A DNA stretch of 64,000 bases from Bacillus sp. N13C7 (GCF_026790065.1 NZ_JALAMO010000001.1:186001-250000); one strand, 5' to 3'. Numbered from the stretch's first letter, positions 27,806 to 38,134 are shown. Made by a program: numbers and translations. Notes: a model not told the origin generated them from the sequence alone.

Positions 27806-28063
27806 TCAATCCTTTTCTTTAAGCTGACGCTCCAGTTTTTCATATTTCTCTTGTAATTTGACATAATCGTGCACCACATTTACCGCTGTCAGCACTGCAA
27901 GTTTATTTATATCAAGGTATGGATTTTTTTCATTGATTTCTCTCATTTTATCATCAACAATTCCGGCGACATACCTCATATGGGCCCTGCTTTCTTCACC
28001 GACAATGGTGAAGTGCTGGCCGTAAATGTCAACGGTTGTTTTTGTTTTTTTGCCGTCAGACAA
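27806..28063 (-). CDS. zapA: cell division protein ZapA
   Basis: 85 residues. Binds FtsZ and bundles its protofilaments at midcell. N-terminal [33 protein letters not shown] globular part and C-terminal coiled coil ([31 protein letters not shown]). A minus-strand -10-like TATGAT lies about 40 bases upstream, divergent from rnhC. Confidence 0.95.
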   Translation of the reverse strand: MSDGKKTKTTVDIYGQHFTIVGEESRAHMRYVAGIVDDKMREINEKNPYLDINKLAVLTAVNVVHDYVKLQEKYEKLERQLKEKD

Positions 28064-28196
28064 CGTTTCTCCTCCATTCCGCGAGAATCCTAGTTCTTAT
28101 CATAACACGTTTATTAAATGAATGGAAAGACGAGCCTCCCGCTGTTATGATACACTGGTATATACAGCGAAAAGTGTAAAAAAAGGAGATTATTAC

Positions 28197-29138
28197 GTGT
28201 CCCATTCTGTGATAAAAGTATCGTTGTCTGCTATTAATCAAATGAAAATGACGTACAGCGGTTCGCTTACCGCCTCTGTTCCGCAGGGAGCCGTTTTTCA
28301 GGCCAAACCGCCCGGCTGTACCATTACAGCATATCAATCCGGCAAGGTCTTGTTTCAAGGCAAAAACGCTGCGGCAGAATCCGCGCGCTGGGGAACAGCA
28401 GAGCCGCAGGAAAAGAAGAAATCGGCCAAAAAGCCGGCTGATCCCCGCTATGCCCCTCCGGCAGATATCGCCGGAATGTCTGTTATCGGCTCTGACGAGG
28501 TCGGTACTGGTGATTACTTTGGCCCGATTACGGTTGTATGCGCGTACGTCGACAAAACCATGCTTCCTTTAATGAAGGAACTCGGTGTTAAGGATTCTAA
28601 AGACTTAAAGGATCCGCAAATCATTGAGATTGCCCGAAACCTGATCAAAACCATTCCGTACAGCCTGCTGGTTTTAAAGAATGAAAAGTACAACAGCATG
28701 CAGGAAAAAGGCATGAGCCAAGGGAAAATGAAAGCTTTACTGCACAATCAAGCTATAACCCATTTGCTAAGAAAAATGGACGGGATAAAGCCTGAGGCCA
28801 TTTTGATAGACCAATTCGCTGAGCCCGGCGTCTACTTCAATCATTTAAAGGGCAGAGACATTGTGAAGGAACGGACCTATTTCAGCACAAAGGCTGAAGG
28901 CATTCACTTATCAGTCGCCGCTGCCTCTATCATCGCACGATATTCGTTTTTAATGGAGATGGATAAACTGTCGCGTGAGGCAGGAATGACACTTCCAAAA
29001 GGGGCCGGCCCGCACGTCGATGAAGCGGCTGCGAAGCTGATCCTCAAAAAAGGAGCGTCCGCTCTCAGAACCTTTACAAAACTCCATTTTGCCAATACGC
29101 AGAAAGCACAGCGGCTTGCCGATAAAAAACGTTCATAG
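28197..29138 (+). CDS. rnhC: ribonuclease HIII
   Basis: 313 residues from a GTG at 28197, with AAAAGGAGAT upstream; the longer open frame from 28122 lacks a ribosome binding site. Removes RNA from RNA-DNA hybrids, incising at ribonucleotides. N-terminal TBP-like substrate-binding domain (about 1-80), then type 2 RNase H fold with GSDEVGTGDYFGPI (about 95-108), KDSKDL, IDQFAEP near 207 and the DEXXE-like C-terminal acidic residues. Divergent from zapA, convergent with pheT. Confidence 0.96.
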   Translation: MSHSVIKVSLSAINQMKMTYSGSLTASVPQGAVFQAKPPGCTITAYQSGKVLFQGKNAAAESARWGTAEPQEKKKSAKKPADPRYAPPADIAGMSVIGSDEVGTGDYFGPITVVCAYVDKTMLPLMKELGVKDSKDLKDPQIIEIARNLIKTIPYSLLVLKNEKYNSMQEKGMSQGKMKALLHNQAITHLLRKMDGIKPEAILIDQFAEPGVYFNHLKGRDIVKERTYFSTKAEGIHLSVAAASIIARYSFLMEMDKLSREAGMTLPKGAGPHVDEAAAKLILKKGASALRTFTKLHFANTQKAQRLADKKRS

Positions 29139-29174
29139 AAAAAAGCTTGCAGATTTCTCTGCAAGCTTTTTTTA
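29139..29174. terminator. bidirectional terminator between rnhC and pheT
   Basis: AAAAAAGCTTGCAGA / TCTGCAAGCTTTTTT hairpin with A-run and T-run, placed between convergent rnhC and pheT. Confidence 0.9.
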
Positions 29175-31589
29175 TCAGCCTCTCAACACAGCTTGATATG
29201 TGTCTTCTAACGCTTTCAGCACTTTGCTGTGCGCCTTTGTCACTTCTTCTTCAGTCAGCGTTTGTTCAGGGTTGACATATTGGAGTGAGAAAGCAACTGA
29301 CTTTTTGCCTTCCTCCATATGCTCGCCTTCGTATACGTCAAAGACGGATACTTCTTTCAGAAGCTTGCCGCCAGCCTCTTTAATGACGCTTTCGAGCTGG
29401 CCGCTTGTGACGGATTTATCTGTGACTAGCGCAATGTCACGTGTCACAAACGGATATTTTGGAATCGCCGTGTAAACAAGCGGCGCTGTTTCCGCTGCAA
29501 GCAGCGCATGAAGATCAAGCTCAAACACGTATGTCTCTTTTATATCGAGTTCTTTTTCCAATGAAGGGTGCACTTGGCCGATGAAGCCAATAAGAGAACC
29601 ATTCAATAGAATGTTCGCTGTTCTGCCCGGGTGCAGCTGTTTGCGTTCAGACTGAACAAATTCAATGCTGTCGAGGACGTTCAGTTTGTCTAACAGCCCT
29701 TCCACAATTCCTTTGGCGACAAAGAAATCAACCGGTTTTTTCTCGCCCTGCCACAGCTGCTTGCGCCATAATCCGGTAACAGCCCCTGCCACGCGTTCTG
29801 TTTCAACCGGCTTTGTGTCCTCTTCCTTTGTCAGGAAAACGGAGCCGACTTCGTACAGCGCGACTGAGTCAGTCTGTCTCGCCAGGTTGTAAGAAACGGA
29901 GTCAAGCAGATTCGGAACAAGGCTGTGTCTGAGAATGCTTCTTTCTTCACTCATTGGAAGCGCAAGTACAGTGTTCAGTGATTTTTCAATCGCAAACGCT
30001 GCCGCTTTCTTCTCGTTTGTCAGTGAGTAGGTGATGGCTTGTGATAAACCTGCGCCTTCAAGGAAACGTCTAACCTTACGCCGTTTTGCCTGATATGGCG
30101 TTAATCCGCCTGTTGTTCCCGCTGTCTCAGGAAGTGTAGACGGAATGTTATCGTAGCCGTACAATCTTGCCGCTTCTTCAATTAAATCCTCTTCGATTTT
30201 AATATCACCGCGGCGTGATGGGACTGTCACAACAAGAAGATCATCCGCTTCACCGACAGTAAAGCCGAGACGCTTGTAAATGCTGATGAGTTCTTCTTTG
30301 CTGATTGTCATGCCAAGAACACTGCTCACTTTGTCAGCAGATATATGAATGTTATTCGCTTCGATTGTCAGGTGATCATCCTCAACCGTTCCAGCGAGCA
30401 CTTCACCGCCGGCATACAGATGGATCAGCTGCGCAGCCCGTTCTGCCGCGAGACGTACGCGCGCCGGATCAATGCCTTTTTCGAATCTTATGCTTGATTC
30501 ACTTCTCAAACCAAGATCCTTGGAAGCCTTGCGAACCGTCTGCCCGTTGAAGTACGCAGCCTCAAGCAAAATCGTTTTCGTATCTTCCTGAACCTCTGAC
30601 TCTGCTCCTCCCATAACACCGGCAACGGCTTGCGCTTTCGTCCCGTTCGTAATGACAAGGTGATCGGCAGACAGCTTTCGTTCTTGATCATCAAGGGTTA
30701 AGATCGTTTCATTATCAGCTGCTTTTCTTACGACAACTTCCTTGGAGCCGAATCTGTCATAATCAAACGCGTGAAGCGGCTGACCGTATTCCAGCAAGAC
30801 AAAGTTTGTGATGTCAACGACATTGTTGTGCGGGCGAATGCCTGCGTTCATCAGCTTCGTCTGCATCCAAAGCGGTGACGGAGCAATCGTGACGTTTTTA
30901 ATGATTTTAGCTGTATACAGCGGGTTCGCTTCTTGATCTTCGACTTTGACAGCGATGTAATCAGACGCTTGTTCTGAAGCAGCCGGATAATCGGTTTGCG
31001 GAAGCTTTACCTTTGTGTCTAAGATCGCCGCAACTTCGTAAGCAACACCAAGCATGTTCATGGCATCCGCGCGGTTTGGCGTTAAACCAAGCTCAAGGAT
31101 CGCATCGTCAAGCTGTAAAGCCGCTAAGGCGTCGCTTCCTGTTTCAGCGTCATCCGGGAATACGAAAATGCCTTCCGCATACTCCTTCGCCACAAGCTTG
31201 CTTTCAATGCCAAGCTCCTGTAAAGAACAGATCATGCCGTTTGATTCTTCACCGCGAAGCTTTGCTTTTTTGATTTTGAAATTGCCCGGCAGCACCGCTC
31301 CGACTGTAGCAACTGCGACTTTTTGCCCTTTATCCACATTCGGCGCGCCGCAAATGATTTGTACAGGTGCTTCCGCTCCGATATCCACAAGGCATTTATT
31401 CAGCTTATCAGCATTCGGATGCTGCTCGCGCTCCAGCACGTGGCCGATGACTACGCCTTTGATGCCTTCCCCTTTGTATTCAATTCCTTCAACCTCAATA
31501 CCGGCTCTTGTAATTTTCTCAGCAAGAACAGCCGGGTCCATGCCTTTTATGTCAACATAATCCTCTAACCATTTATAAGAAACAAACAT
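29175..31589 (-). CDS. pheT: phenylalanyl-tRNA synthetase beta subunit
   Basis: 804 residues. Forms the alpha2-beta2 enzyme with PheS. N-terminal tRNA-binding (EMAP-like) domain about 40-150 with [11 protein letters not shown]3/B4 editing domain about 210-385, B5 domain about 400-470, catalytic-like core about 480-690 ([10 protein letters not shown]), and C-terminal ferredoxin-like anticodon-binding domain about 710-803 ([13 protein letters not shown]). Lies 15 bases after pheS, in one T-box controlled transcript. Confidence 0.98.
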   Translation of the reverse strand: MFVSYKWLEDYVDIKGMDPAVLAEKITRAGIEVEGIEYKGEGIKGVVIGHVLEREQHPNADKLNKCLVDIGAEAPVQIICGAPNVDKGQKVAVATVGAVLPGNFKIKKAKLRGEESNGMICSLQELGIESKLVAKEYAEGIFVFPDDAETGSDALAALQLDDAILELGLTPNRADAMNMLGVAYEVAAILDTKVKLPQTDYPAASEQASDYIAVKVEDQEANPLYTAKIIKNVTIAPSPLWMQTKLMNAGIRPHNNVVDITNFVLLEYGQPLHAFDYDRFGSKEVVVRKAADNETILTLDDQERKLSADHLVITNGTKAQAVAGVMGGAESEVQEDTKTILLEAAYFNGQTVRKASKDLGLRSESSIRFEKGIDPARVRLAAERAAQLIHLYAGGEVLAGTVEDDHLTIEANNIHISADKVSSVLGMTISKEELISIYKRLGFTVGEADDLLVVTVPSRRGDIKIEEDLIEEAARLYGYDNIPSTLPETAGTTGGLTPYQAKRRKVRRFLEGAGLSQAITYSLTNEKKAAAFAIEKSLNTVLALPMSEERSILRHSLVPNLLDSVSYNLARQTDSVALYEVGSVFLTKEEDTKPVETERVAGAVTGLWRKQLWQGEKKPVDFFVAKGIVEGLLDKLNVLDSIEFVQSERKQLHPGRTANILLNGSLIGFIGQVHPSLEKELDIKETYVFELDLHALLAAETAPLVYTAIPKYPFVTRDIALVTDKSVTSGQLESVIKEAGGKLLKEVSVFDVYEGEHMEEGKKSVAFSLQYVNPEQTLTEEEVTKAHSKVLKALEDTYQAVLRG

Positions 31590-31604
31590 CCTAGCATCCT
31601 CCTC

Positions 31605-32639
31605 TTACGCCTGTTTAAACTGCGAAATAAATCTGACATCGTTTGTATAGAAGTGGCGGATATCATCAATGCCGTATTTCAGCATCGCGATGCGCTCAAC
31701 ACCCATTCCGAATGCAAAGCCTTGATATTCCTTCGGATCAAAGCCAGCCATTCTCAGCACGTTCGGGTGAACCATGCCGGCTCCTAGGATTTCGATCCAG
31801 CCTGTTCCTTTACATACTGAGCAGCCGTTTCCTCCGCACTTAAAGCATGTTACGTCCACTTCTACTGAAGGCTCTGTAAACGGGAAGAAGCTTGGGCGCA
31901 GCCTGATTTCGCGGTCTTGACCGAACATTTTTTTCGCAACGAGTTCAAGCGTTCCTTTTAAATCACTCATGCTAATGTTTTTGTCAACGACAAGCCCTTC
32001 AATTTGCATAAATTGATGAGAATGCGTCGCATCATCGTTATCACGGCGGTATACTTTACCAGGGCAAATGATTTTAACGGGCCCTTTGCCTTCATGCTTT
32101 TCCATCGTCCGTGTCTGAACCGGAGAAGTTTGCGTTCTCATCAGAATTTCCTCTGTGATGTAGAAGCTGTCCTGCATATCGCGTGCAGGGTGTTCTTTCG
32201 GCAGGTTGAGCGATTCGAAGTTGTAATAATCTGTTTCAACTTCAGGTCCTTCCTCAACGGTGTAGCCCATACCGATAAATAAATCTTCAATTTCTTCAAT
32301 GACAACAGTAAGCGGATGGCGGCCGCCGACTGCGACAGGATTCCCTGGCAGCGTGACGTCGATTGTCTGTCCCGCAAGCTTCTGCTTCATTTCCTCTTCT
32401 TCAAGCTTCTCATTTTTGGCTGCAATGGCATTGGCAATACGCTCTCTTACTTCGTTCGCGAGCGCGCCCATTTTTGGACGCTCCTCAGCAGAAAGTTTGC
32501 CCATTCCGCGCAGCACTTCTGTGATCGGCCCTTTTTTCCCGAGATATTTCACCCGAATCTCATTGACAACCTTCAATGAGCTTGCCGCTTTTACTTGTTC
32601 TAAAGCTTCTTGTTCCAGCTGTTTCAGCTTTTCTTCCAT
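31605..32639 (-). CDS. pheS: phenylalanyl-tRNA synthetase alpha subunit
   Basis: 344 residues. Class II catalytic subunit that charges tRNA-Phe. N-terminal coiled coil (about 1-85), motif 1 [14 protein letters not shown] near 107, motif 2 in [18 protein letters not shown] stretch ([24 protein letters not shown], near 200), motif 3 [14 protein letters not shown] near 308-321. CFKCGG and CSVCKG form a small zinc-like knuckle near residue 265. First gene of the operon, after the T-box leader. Confidence 0.98.
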   Translation of the reverse strand: MEEKLKQLEQEALEQVKAASSLKVVNEIRVKYLGKKGPITEVLRGMGKLSAEERPKMGALANEVRERIANAIAAKNEKLEEEEMKQKLAGQTIDVTLPGNPVAVGGRHPLTVVIEEIEDLFIGMGYTVEEGPEVETDYYNFESLNLPKEHPARDMQDSFYITEEILMRTQTSPVQTRTMEKHEGKGPVKIICPGKVYRRDNDDATHSHQFMQIEGLVVDKNISMSDLKGTLELVAKKMFGQDREIRLRPSFFPFTEPSVEVDVTCFKCGGNGCSVCKGTGWIEILGAGMVHPNVLRMAGFDPKEYQGFAFGMGVERIAMLKYGIDDIRHFYTNDVRFISQFKQA

Positions 32640-32685
32640 TTTGCATCCTCCTTTTATGTAAACAAACCGTCATATGTCTTTGGAA

Positions 32686-32721
32686 AATAAAAAAACCCGC
32701 CCCTTATAAAAAGGGACGAGT
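32686..32721 (-). terminator. T-box terminator of pheST
   Basis: CTCGTCCCTT / AAGGGGCGGG hairpin followed by seven Ts on the minus strand; competes with the antiterminator that includes the T-box sequence. Confidence 0.9.
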
Positions 32722-32955
32722 TGTGGCCGCGGTACCACCCTTATTTCAGACAGACTGATGCTGTCGTCAGCTTCATTGACATAACGGAATCAGATTCCGG
32801 TTCACCTTTACGCGCAGTGTGCACGGTCCCGGCGACAACTCAAGAGGTGAAGCCAATCTCCGGCTGCATTAAAAATGCTCTCAGTCAGCGGCATTTTCTC
32901 CCTGGAAAGCAGTTGATCAGAAATTGAGGTCCTCTGTCACGGTTTTTCAAATATT
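32686..32955 (-). ncRNA. T-box riboswitch of pheST
   Basis: The minus strand holds the T-box sequence GGGTGGTACCGCGG at 32727-32740, followed by a terminator. The stem I region further upstream carries a likely TTC specifier (Phe) just before ACCTCTTGAG, near 32847. Uncharged tRNA-Phe would pair with the T-box and prevent termination. This explains the whole non-coding stretch 32640-32960. Confidence 0.95.
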
Positions 32956-32963
32956 ATTGTTCT

Positions 32964-32992
32964 ATTATAGAGAAATCCAACGCTTCGCGCAA
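32964..32992 (-). promoter_or_regulatory. pheST promoter
   Basis: TTGCGC (32987-32992), 17-base spacer, TATAAT (32964-32969) on the minus strand, directly after the ysgA stop codon. Confidence 0.8.
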
Positions 32993-32994
32993 CA

Positions 32995-33741
32995 CTATCC
33001 TCGCAAGTGATATACGATAATAGCAGCCGCGATGGCAACGTTCAGTGATTCAGCCTGTCCGTAAAGCGGGACGTACAGATTCAAATCCGTTTTTTCCAGC
33101 AAGGCAGCATCCACCCCTGCCCCTTCATTTCCTACAATGAGCGCAAAGGAATCAGACTGGGATATATCCCGGTAAGGCGCTCCATTTTGCAGCGCCGTGC
33201 CGTACACTTTTACGCCCTCTGCCTTCAATTCATCCACATATGTAAGCAGGTTTCTTCTCACTACAGGAATGTGAAAGTGAGAACCTTGAGCGGACCGGAG
33301 CGTTTTTCCGTTAAACGCGTCCGCCGTGCCGTCACCGAGCACGACCGCATCTAACCCAGCCGCATCAGCTGTCCGAATCATCGTTCCAAGGTTTCCAGGA
33401 TCTTGAACAGCGTCAATCAGCAGCACCCGCCGAGACGACGCCAGTTTTTCTTCAGGCATATGGCACACAGCAGCGATCTGCTGCGGCGTTTCGGTTTCAG
33501 TCACAGCTGAAAACGCCTCTTCACTCAGCACGTAGCACTGGATGCTCACATCAAGATCTGACGGAATGTTCGCCTCATCCTTTACAAGGATTTCTTTTAC
33601 TGTGCCCGGGCTCTTAAGCGCCTCTTCAACAAGATGTTCTCCCTCTATCAGGAATGAATTCGTTTTTGTTCGTTCTTTTTTTGTGTGAAGCTTTTTCCAA
33701 TCCTTCACTTTTTGGTTTTTAGCCGATTCTATTTGTTTCAC
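32995..33741 (-). CDS. ysgA: TrmH/SpoU-family RNA 2'-O-methyltransferase YsgA
   Basis: 248 residues. N-terminal substrate-binding domain (about 1-95) and C-terminal SPOUT knot with the three family motifs: DAVQDPGNLGTMIRTADAAG near 118, LIVGNEGAGV near 202, and LNVAIAAAIIVYHL at the end. Uses S-adenosylmethionine to methylate a ribose 2'-OH, most likely in rRNA. Single gene, divergent from sspI. Confidence 0.9.
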   Translation of the reverse strand: MKQIESAKNQKVKDWKKLHTKKERTKTNSFLIEGEHLVEEALKSPGTVKEILVKDEANIPSDLDVSIQCYVLSEEAFSAVTETETPQQIAAVCHMPEEKLASSRRVLLIDAVQDPGNLGTMIRTADAAGLDAVVLGDGTADAFNGKTLRSAQGSHFHIPVVRRNLLTYVDELKAEGVKVYGTALQNGAPYRDISQSDSFALIVGNEGAGVDAALLEKTDLNLYVPLYGQAESLNVAIAAAIIVYHLRG

Positions 33742-33859
33742 TGTCTGTGTGGCTCTCCTTTTTTTAACATGATGTTATTATATCGCAAGAACAGCACATA
33801 ATAAACCAGGTGCAGGGTTAGAATATACGTATAACTTTTTAGGAAAAGGAGCGTTTCAC

Positions 33860-34075
33860 ATGGATCTTAATTTACGTCACGCCGTCATTGCCAATGTAAC
33901 CGGCAATAATCAGGAGCAGCTTGAACATACAATTGTGGATGCGATTCAAAGCGGTGAAGAAAAAATGCTCCCGGGGCTCGGCGTTTTATTCGAAGTCCTT
34001 TGGCAGCACGCATCAGAGAGTGAGAAAAACGAAATGCTAAAAACGCTTGAAGGCGGATTAAAACCCGCCCAATAA
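33860..34075 (+). CDS. sspI: small acid-soluble spore protein I
   Basis: 71 residues. Matches SspI ([17 protein letters not shown] at the start; [17 protein letters not shown] in the middle), a minor forespore protein made under sigma-G/F and found in the spore core. AAAGGAG upstream of ATG. Single gene, closed by a hairpin at 34081-34109. Confidence 0.96.
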   Translation: MDLNLRHAVIANVTGNNQEQLEHTIVDAIQSGEEKMLPGLGVLFEVLWQHASESEKNEMLKTLEGGLKPAQ

Positions 34076-34080
34076 GACAT

Positions 34081-34109
34081 GAAACCGGGTGACAGCTCCC
34101 GGTTTTTTT
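34081..34109 (+). terminator. sspI terminator
   Basis: AAACCGGG / CTCCCGGTTT stem followed by a T-run. The likely -35 of the ysfB promoter lies in its loop. Confidence 0.88.
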
Positions 34110-34117
34110 CTTATATA
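34089..34117 (+). promoter_or_regulatory. promoter of ysfB, overlapping the sspI terminator
   Basis: GTGACA (34089-34094), 17-base spacer, TATATA (34112-34117). The -35 is in the terminator loop and the spacer contains its T-run. Confidence 0.55.
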
Positions 34118-34143
34118 ATAAAAACATGATGAGGGGGATCGCC

Positions 34144-35250
34144 ATGTTTTTACAGCCGTTATTAGCGAAAAAAATTATTGCTGAAGTCAAAAAAATGTAC
34201 GAGCGTGAAGTCATTATTGTGAACACAGACGGGCATATCATGGCTAGCACAAATGATGAGCGGATCGGGCGGTTTCATGAAGGAGCGCTTATCTGCGCAA
34301 AAGAGAAACGCAATGTCATTATCACAAAAGAAGATGAAAAAAGGTTAAAAGGAGTGAAGGCGGGCCTGAACCTCCCTGTATTTTCTGACCGTGATGTGAT
34401 CGCCGTCTTCGGGCTGACAGGTGAGCCTGCTGAGATTCAGCCATACGGGGAACTGCTTCGAAAAATGACGGAGCTGTTCATTAAGGAATCGTGGCATTTA
34501 GAGCAGTCCCAGTGGCGTGATAGGATGCTGGAGTCCTTTATGATCGATTGGCTGCAATTAAAAGAATGGTCTCCCGGTTTTCTTGAGAAAGCCCAGCTTC
34601 TTGGCGTTGACCTTGCCTCCCGGCGCCAGCTTATCCTCATTCAAGGTTATGAGTGGTCATCTTATGAGATTGATCAAATGACACATATCTGGAAATCCGC
34701 GTACCCTTCGGATTTGTTCATCAGGTGGGGAAATGAACGGATTCTGATTAATCACGAAGTGCCAAAGCACGAACAAAGAGACCGGCTTTTGCAGCTGCTC
34801 CTTCGCATTTGTTCATTTGCCCATACCGCAAACAGCCGAATGGCAGCAGCTGGCGCCGGGAGGGCTGTCGAAAGCTCAAGCCTGACAGACTCATACGAGC
34901 AAGCGGAAAAAGCGCTGGCTGTCAGCCTTAAGCGAAAAACGCCCGTATTTGAAGAGGATCTGAAGCTTGATATGTGTCTGACAGAGATCAGCACGGGGAC
35001 CCGAAACGAATTTCCACAAAGAGTATTCGGGGCGGTGCTAGAGCATCAGGAGCTTATGAATACGTTACGGACTTTCTTTCATCACGATTTGTCTTTGAAA
35101 CAAACCGCAGAAAATATGCATATTCATATCAATACATTGCGTTATCGCCTGGCTAAGGCTGAACAGCTGACGGGTTTACGTTTTGACCGCACCGAGGACA
35201 TCGTCACGATGTACGTTGCACTCTATTTTTCAGATCAAGGTACAAATTAG
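34144..35250 (+). CDS. ysfB: CdaR-family regulator YsfB, likely of glycolate genes
   Basis: 368 residues from ATG 34144 (GAGGGGGATCGCC upstream). N-terminal putative sugar-diacid recognition domain (about 1-135, starting MFLQPLLAKKIIAEV) and C-terminal PucR-type helix-turn-helix (about 300-360, LSLKQTAENMHIHINTLRYRLAKAEQLTG). The family senses sugar or organic acids and activates catabolic genes. Immediately upstream of glcD-glcF on the same strand, so it is likely their regulator. Confidence 0.88.
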   Translation: MFLQPLLAKKIIAEVKKMYEREVIIVNTDGHIMASTNDERIGRFHEGALICAKEKRNVIITKEDEKRLKGVKAGLNLPVFSDRDVIAVFGLTGEPAEIQPYGELLRKMTELFIKESWHLEQSQWRDRMLESFMIDWLQLKEWSPGFLEKAQLLGVDLASRRQLILIQGYEWSSYEIDQMTHIWKSAYPSDLFIRWGNERILINHEVPKHEQRDRLLQLLLRICSFAHTANSRMAAAGAGRAVESSSLTDSYEQAEKALAVSLKRKTPVFEEDLKLDMCLTEISTGTRNEFPQRVFGAVLEHQELMNTLRTFFHHDLSLKQTAENMHIHINTLRYRLAKAEQLTGLRFDRTEDIVTMYVALYFSDQGTN

Positions 35251-35320
35251 AAAGAGTTTTAGTTTCATTTTTTGTATGTTTCTCCATGGAAGGCTTTGCT
35301 TTTTTTCTTTTACAATAGAT

Positions 35321-35334
35321 TGAAAGCGTTTTTT
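35321..35334 (+). promoter_or_regulatory. weak cre-like site before glcD
   Basis: TGAAAGCGTTTTTT, matching the first ten positions of the cre consensus but not the final CA; 19 bases before the glcD start. Confidence 0.35.
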
Positions 35335-35352
35335 GACAGGGGGATGGGTGAA

Positions 35353-36765
35353 ATGATCACCAAAGATGTAAAAGAAAAGCTGATTCGGGTTGTCGGACCG
35401 GAAAACTTTGATGACTCGAATGCCGGCCGTCTCGTCTATTCGTATGATGCGACGCCGCAGTTTCAGTCTATGCCTGATGCTGTGATTGCTCCGCGAAATA
35501 CCGAAGAAATATCACGAATTTTAACGATTTGCAGTGAGCATCAAATGCCGATCGTTCCAAGAGGATCTGGGACAAACCTGTGCGGCGGCACGTGCCCAAC
35601 TGAAGGCGGGCTTGTACTTCTCTTTAAGCATATGAACCGGATTCTTGAAATTGATGAAGAAAATTTGACCGCGACAGTCCAGCCTGGCGTTATTACATTG
35701 GATATGATCCGTGCGGTTGAAAGCAAGGGTTTGTTTTATCCGCCCGATCCGAGTTCTATGAAAATATCAACCATGGGCGGAAACATCAATGAAAATTCAG
35801 GCGGGCTTCGCGGCTTAAAATACGGTGTCACCCGCGACTATGTTATTGGACTGGAGGTTGTGCTCGCAAATGGAGACATCATCCGGACCGGCGGAAAACT
35901 CGCAAAGGATGTAGCCGGATATGACCTTACACGTCTTTTTGTCGGCTCTGAAGGAACACTCGGCATTGTGACAGAGGCAATCGTCAAACTCGTTCCAAAG
36001 CCTGAAACAAAAAAGACGCTGCTTGCCCTATATGAAAATATCGATGCCGCTGCTCAAACAGTATCAGACATCATTGCCGCAAAAATTATACCAGCCACAC
36101 TAGAATTTCTCGACCAGCCCACACTTTTGGTGATTGAGGATTATGCCAAAATCGGACTTCCGACAAACGCAAAGGCTGTGCTGCTCATTGAGCAAGACGG
36201 GCCGCTTGAAACTGTTGAACGGGATATGAAAAAGATTGAGGCGATCTGCAAAAAAGGCGAGGCCGTTTCCGTTCAGGCCGCCCAAACGGAGGAGGAAGCA
36301 TTTGCCCTGACAGAAGCCCGGCGTTCTGCACTTTCTGCTCTTGCCCGCCTCAAGCCGACGACCATTTTAGAGGACGCGACCGTTCCTCGCTCAGAAATCG
36401 CCAATATGGTAAAAGCCATTAATGATATTGCCGCCAAATACGATGTTTCCATCTGTACCTTCGGCCATGCGGGGGACGGGAACCTTCACCCAACATGCAC
36501 GACAGACGTAAGAAATGAAGATGAGATGGAACGTGTCGAACAGGCTTTTGCCGAGATTTTCGAAAAAGCAATTGAACTGGGCGGCACGATAACCGGGGAG
36601 CACGGAGTCGGGGCCATGAAAGCGCCTTACTTGGAAATGAAGCTGAAAAAAGAAGGCATTGCCGCGATGAAAGCGCTGAAAGCGGCATTTGATCCCCGGA
36701 ACATCTTGAACCCGGGCAAAGTGTTTGCGAAAGACGCCAGAAAACGGGTGGTGGCAGAAAGATGA
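35353..36765 (+). CDS. glcD: glycolate oxidase subunit GlcD
   Basis: 470 residues from ATG 35353, nine bases after AGGGGG; an ATG at 35344 lies directly on that ribosome binding site. FAD-linked oxidase of the GlcD/LDH-D type: FAD-binding PCMH domain about 40-220 (IVPRGSGTNLCGGTCPTEGG, GLRGLKYGVTRDYVIGLEVV) and C-terminal cap with HAGDGNLHP near 375 and GTITGEHGVGAMK near 413. Oxidises glycolate (or D-lactate) and passes electrons to GlcF. Overlaps glcF by 4 bases. Confidence 0.95.
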   Translation: MITKDVKEKLIRVVGPENFDDSNAGRLVYSYDATPQFQSMPDAVIAPRNTEEISRILTICSEHQMPIVPRGSGTNLCGGTCPTEGGLVLLFKHMNRILEIDEENLTATVQPGVITLDMIRAVESKGLFYPPDPSSMKISTMGGNINENSGGLRGLKYGVTRDYVIGLEVVLANGDIIRTGGKLAKDVAGYDLTRLFVGSEGTLGIVTEAIVKLVPKPETKKTLLALYENIDAAAQTVSDIIAAKIIPATLEFLDQPTLLVIEDYAKIGLPTNAKAVLLIEQDGPLETVERDMKKIEAICKKGEAVSVQAAQTEEEAFALTEARRSALSALARLKPTTILEDATVPRSEIANMVKAINDIAAKYDVSICTFGHAGDGNLHPTCTTDVRNEDEMERVEQAFAEIFEKAIELGGTITGEHGVGAMKAPYLEMKLKKEGIAAMKALKAAFDPRNILNPGKVFAKDARKRVVAER

Positions 36766-38096
36766 CAACAGATAAAGAAATGAAACTGATCCAGCATGAG
36801 TTTAAAGAGCGCATGGATGAAGGCGAGCTTTTGAATTGTATGCGCTGCGGCTTCTGCCTTCCTTCCTGTCCGACCTATATCGAATCGGGTTTTCAGGAAA
36901 CTCACTCTCCACGCGGACGCATCGCCTTAATGAAAGCCGTGGCCGACGGCCAGATTGAACCGGATGAAGATGTCGAACGATCGCTGTCACTTTGCCTCGG
37001 CTGCCGCGCATGTGAGCCTGTATGCCCGTCAGGCGTGAAATACGGGCAGTTGCTCGAAGAAGCCAGAGATATTATCCACCAAAATAAAAAACACTCGCTC
37101 GGCACACGCGTCATGCGAAAGGCAGCTTTTCACGAGCTGTTTCCGCATCAAAATCGCATGAGGTCAGCTGTAAGCCTTATTGGTTTGTATCAGCGGTCAG
37201 GACTGCAAACCGCTGTGCGGAAAACCGGTATGCTTCGCGTCCTGCCTGAGCATTTACGAACGATGGAAGCCGTTCTTCCTGATGTGCCAAAAGGCAAAGA
37301 CATGAAGCATCGGCCGCATTTGCTGCCATCAATTGGCCCTACAAAAAAACGGATTGCCTTTTTTTCGGGCTGCTTAATGGATACAATGTTTTTACCGACC
37401 AACAATGCCACACTAAAGCTTTTACAGCTGGCAGGCTGCGACATTGTCATTCCTCCTGAACAGGCTTGCTGCGGTGCCCTGCATGGACACAGCGGTGAAA
37501 AAAATGCAGGCAAAGAGCTCGCGAAACAAAATATTGCTGCTTTTGAAGCGTTAGACGTGGATGCAGTCATTACAAATGCAGGCGGATGCGGAGCCTTTCT
37601 CACTGAATACGATCATTTGCTGAAGGATGATCCCGAGTGGTCGGAGCGGGCCGCTGCGTTTGTTCAGAAGCTGAAAGATTTTTCGTCCGTTTTGGTTGAA
37701 CTCGATTTTCATCAAATGGACTTAGTGCTCGAGACGCCGAAGGTCATTACCTATCAAGATTCATGTCATCTAAGAAATGTGATGCTTACGTCTCTTGAGC
37801 CCCGACAGCTTCTTCATAGCATCAAGGGGGCCGAATTCAAAGAAATGGATAAAGCGGACAGCTGCTGCGGATCAGCGGGAATTTATAACATCGTAGAAGC
37901 CGAGATGTCTATGAAAATACTGGACAGTAAAATGGCTGCCGTCAAAGCAACCGAAGCGATCGTCATTGTGACAGCAAATCCCGGCTGCCTGCTGCAGATG
38001 AAGCTCGGCATCGAACGCGAAGGACTAAGCGGTAAAGTCAAAGCCGTTCATTTGGCTGATTTGCTGCTGGAAGCAGCTGGACACAAAACATCATAA
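36762..38096 (+). CDS. glcF: glycolate oxidase iron-sulfur subunit GlcF
   Basis: 444 residues. Two 4Fe-4S motifs near the N-terminus (CMRCGFCLPSCP near residue 24 and CLGCRACEPVCPSGV near 74). Two cysteine-rich CCG domains follow (FSGCLMD...CCGALHGH near 205-250; SCHLRN...SCCGSAG near 335-380), as in heterodisulfide reductase-like proteins. The start codon overlaps the glcD stop (ATGA), so the two subunits are translationally coupled. Confidence 0.95.
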   Translation: MTTDKEMKLIQHEFKERMDEGELLNCMRCGFCLPSCPTYIESGFQETHSPRGRIALMKAVADGQIEPDEDVERSLSLCLGCRACEPVCPSGVKYGQLLEEARDIIHQNKKHSLGTRVMRKAAFHELFPHQNRMRSAVSLIGLYQRSGLQTAVRKTGMLRVLPEHLRTMEAVLPDVPKGKDMKHRPHLLPSIGPTKKRIAFFSGCLMDTMFLPTNNATLKLLQLAGCDIVIPPEQACCGALHGHSGEKNAGKELAKQNIAAFEALDVDAVITNAGGCGAFLTEYDHLLKDDPEWSERAAAFVQKLKDFSSVLVELDFHQMDLVLETPKVITYQDSCHLRNVMLTSLEPRQLLHSIKGAEFKEMDKADSCCGSAGIYNIVEAEMSMKILDSKMAAVKATEAIVIVTANPGCLLQMKLGIEREGLSGKVKAVHLADLLLEAAGHKTS

Positions 38097-38130
38097 GAAA
38101 GCCCAAAACAGAAATTGTTTTGGGCTTTTG
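38097..38130. terminator. bidirectional terminator between glcF and ysfE
   Basis: AAAGCCCAAAACA / TGTTTTGGGCTTT-type hairpin, for convergent glcF and ysfE. Confidence 0.85.
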
Positions 38131-38134
38131 TACG

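Noticed and set aside
28122-28196. Upstream extension of rnhC
   Set aside because: The GTG at 28197 has AAAGGAG at the right distance and begins the conserved N-terminus; the extension overlaps the promoter region.
31054-31560. 168-codon plus-strand frame inside pheT
   Set aside because: Antisense shadow of the conserved pheT coding region with Ser/Pro-biased composition and no start signals.
32576-32927. Plus-strand frames across the pheS leader
   Set aside because: They coincide with the antisense of the T-box RNA and pheS 5' end; no ribosome binding site or promoter.
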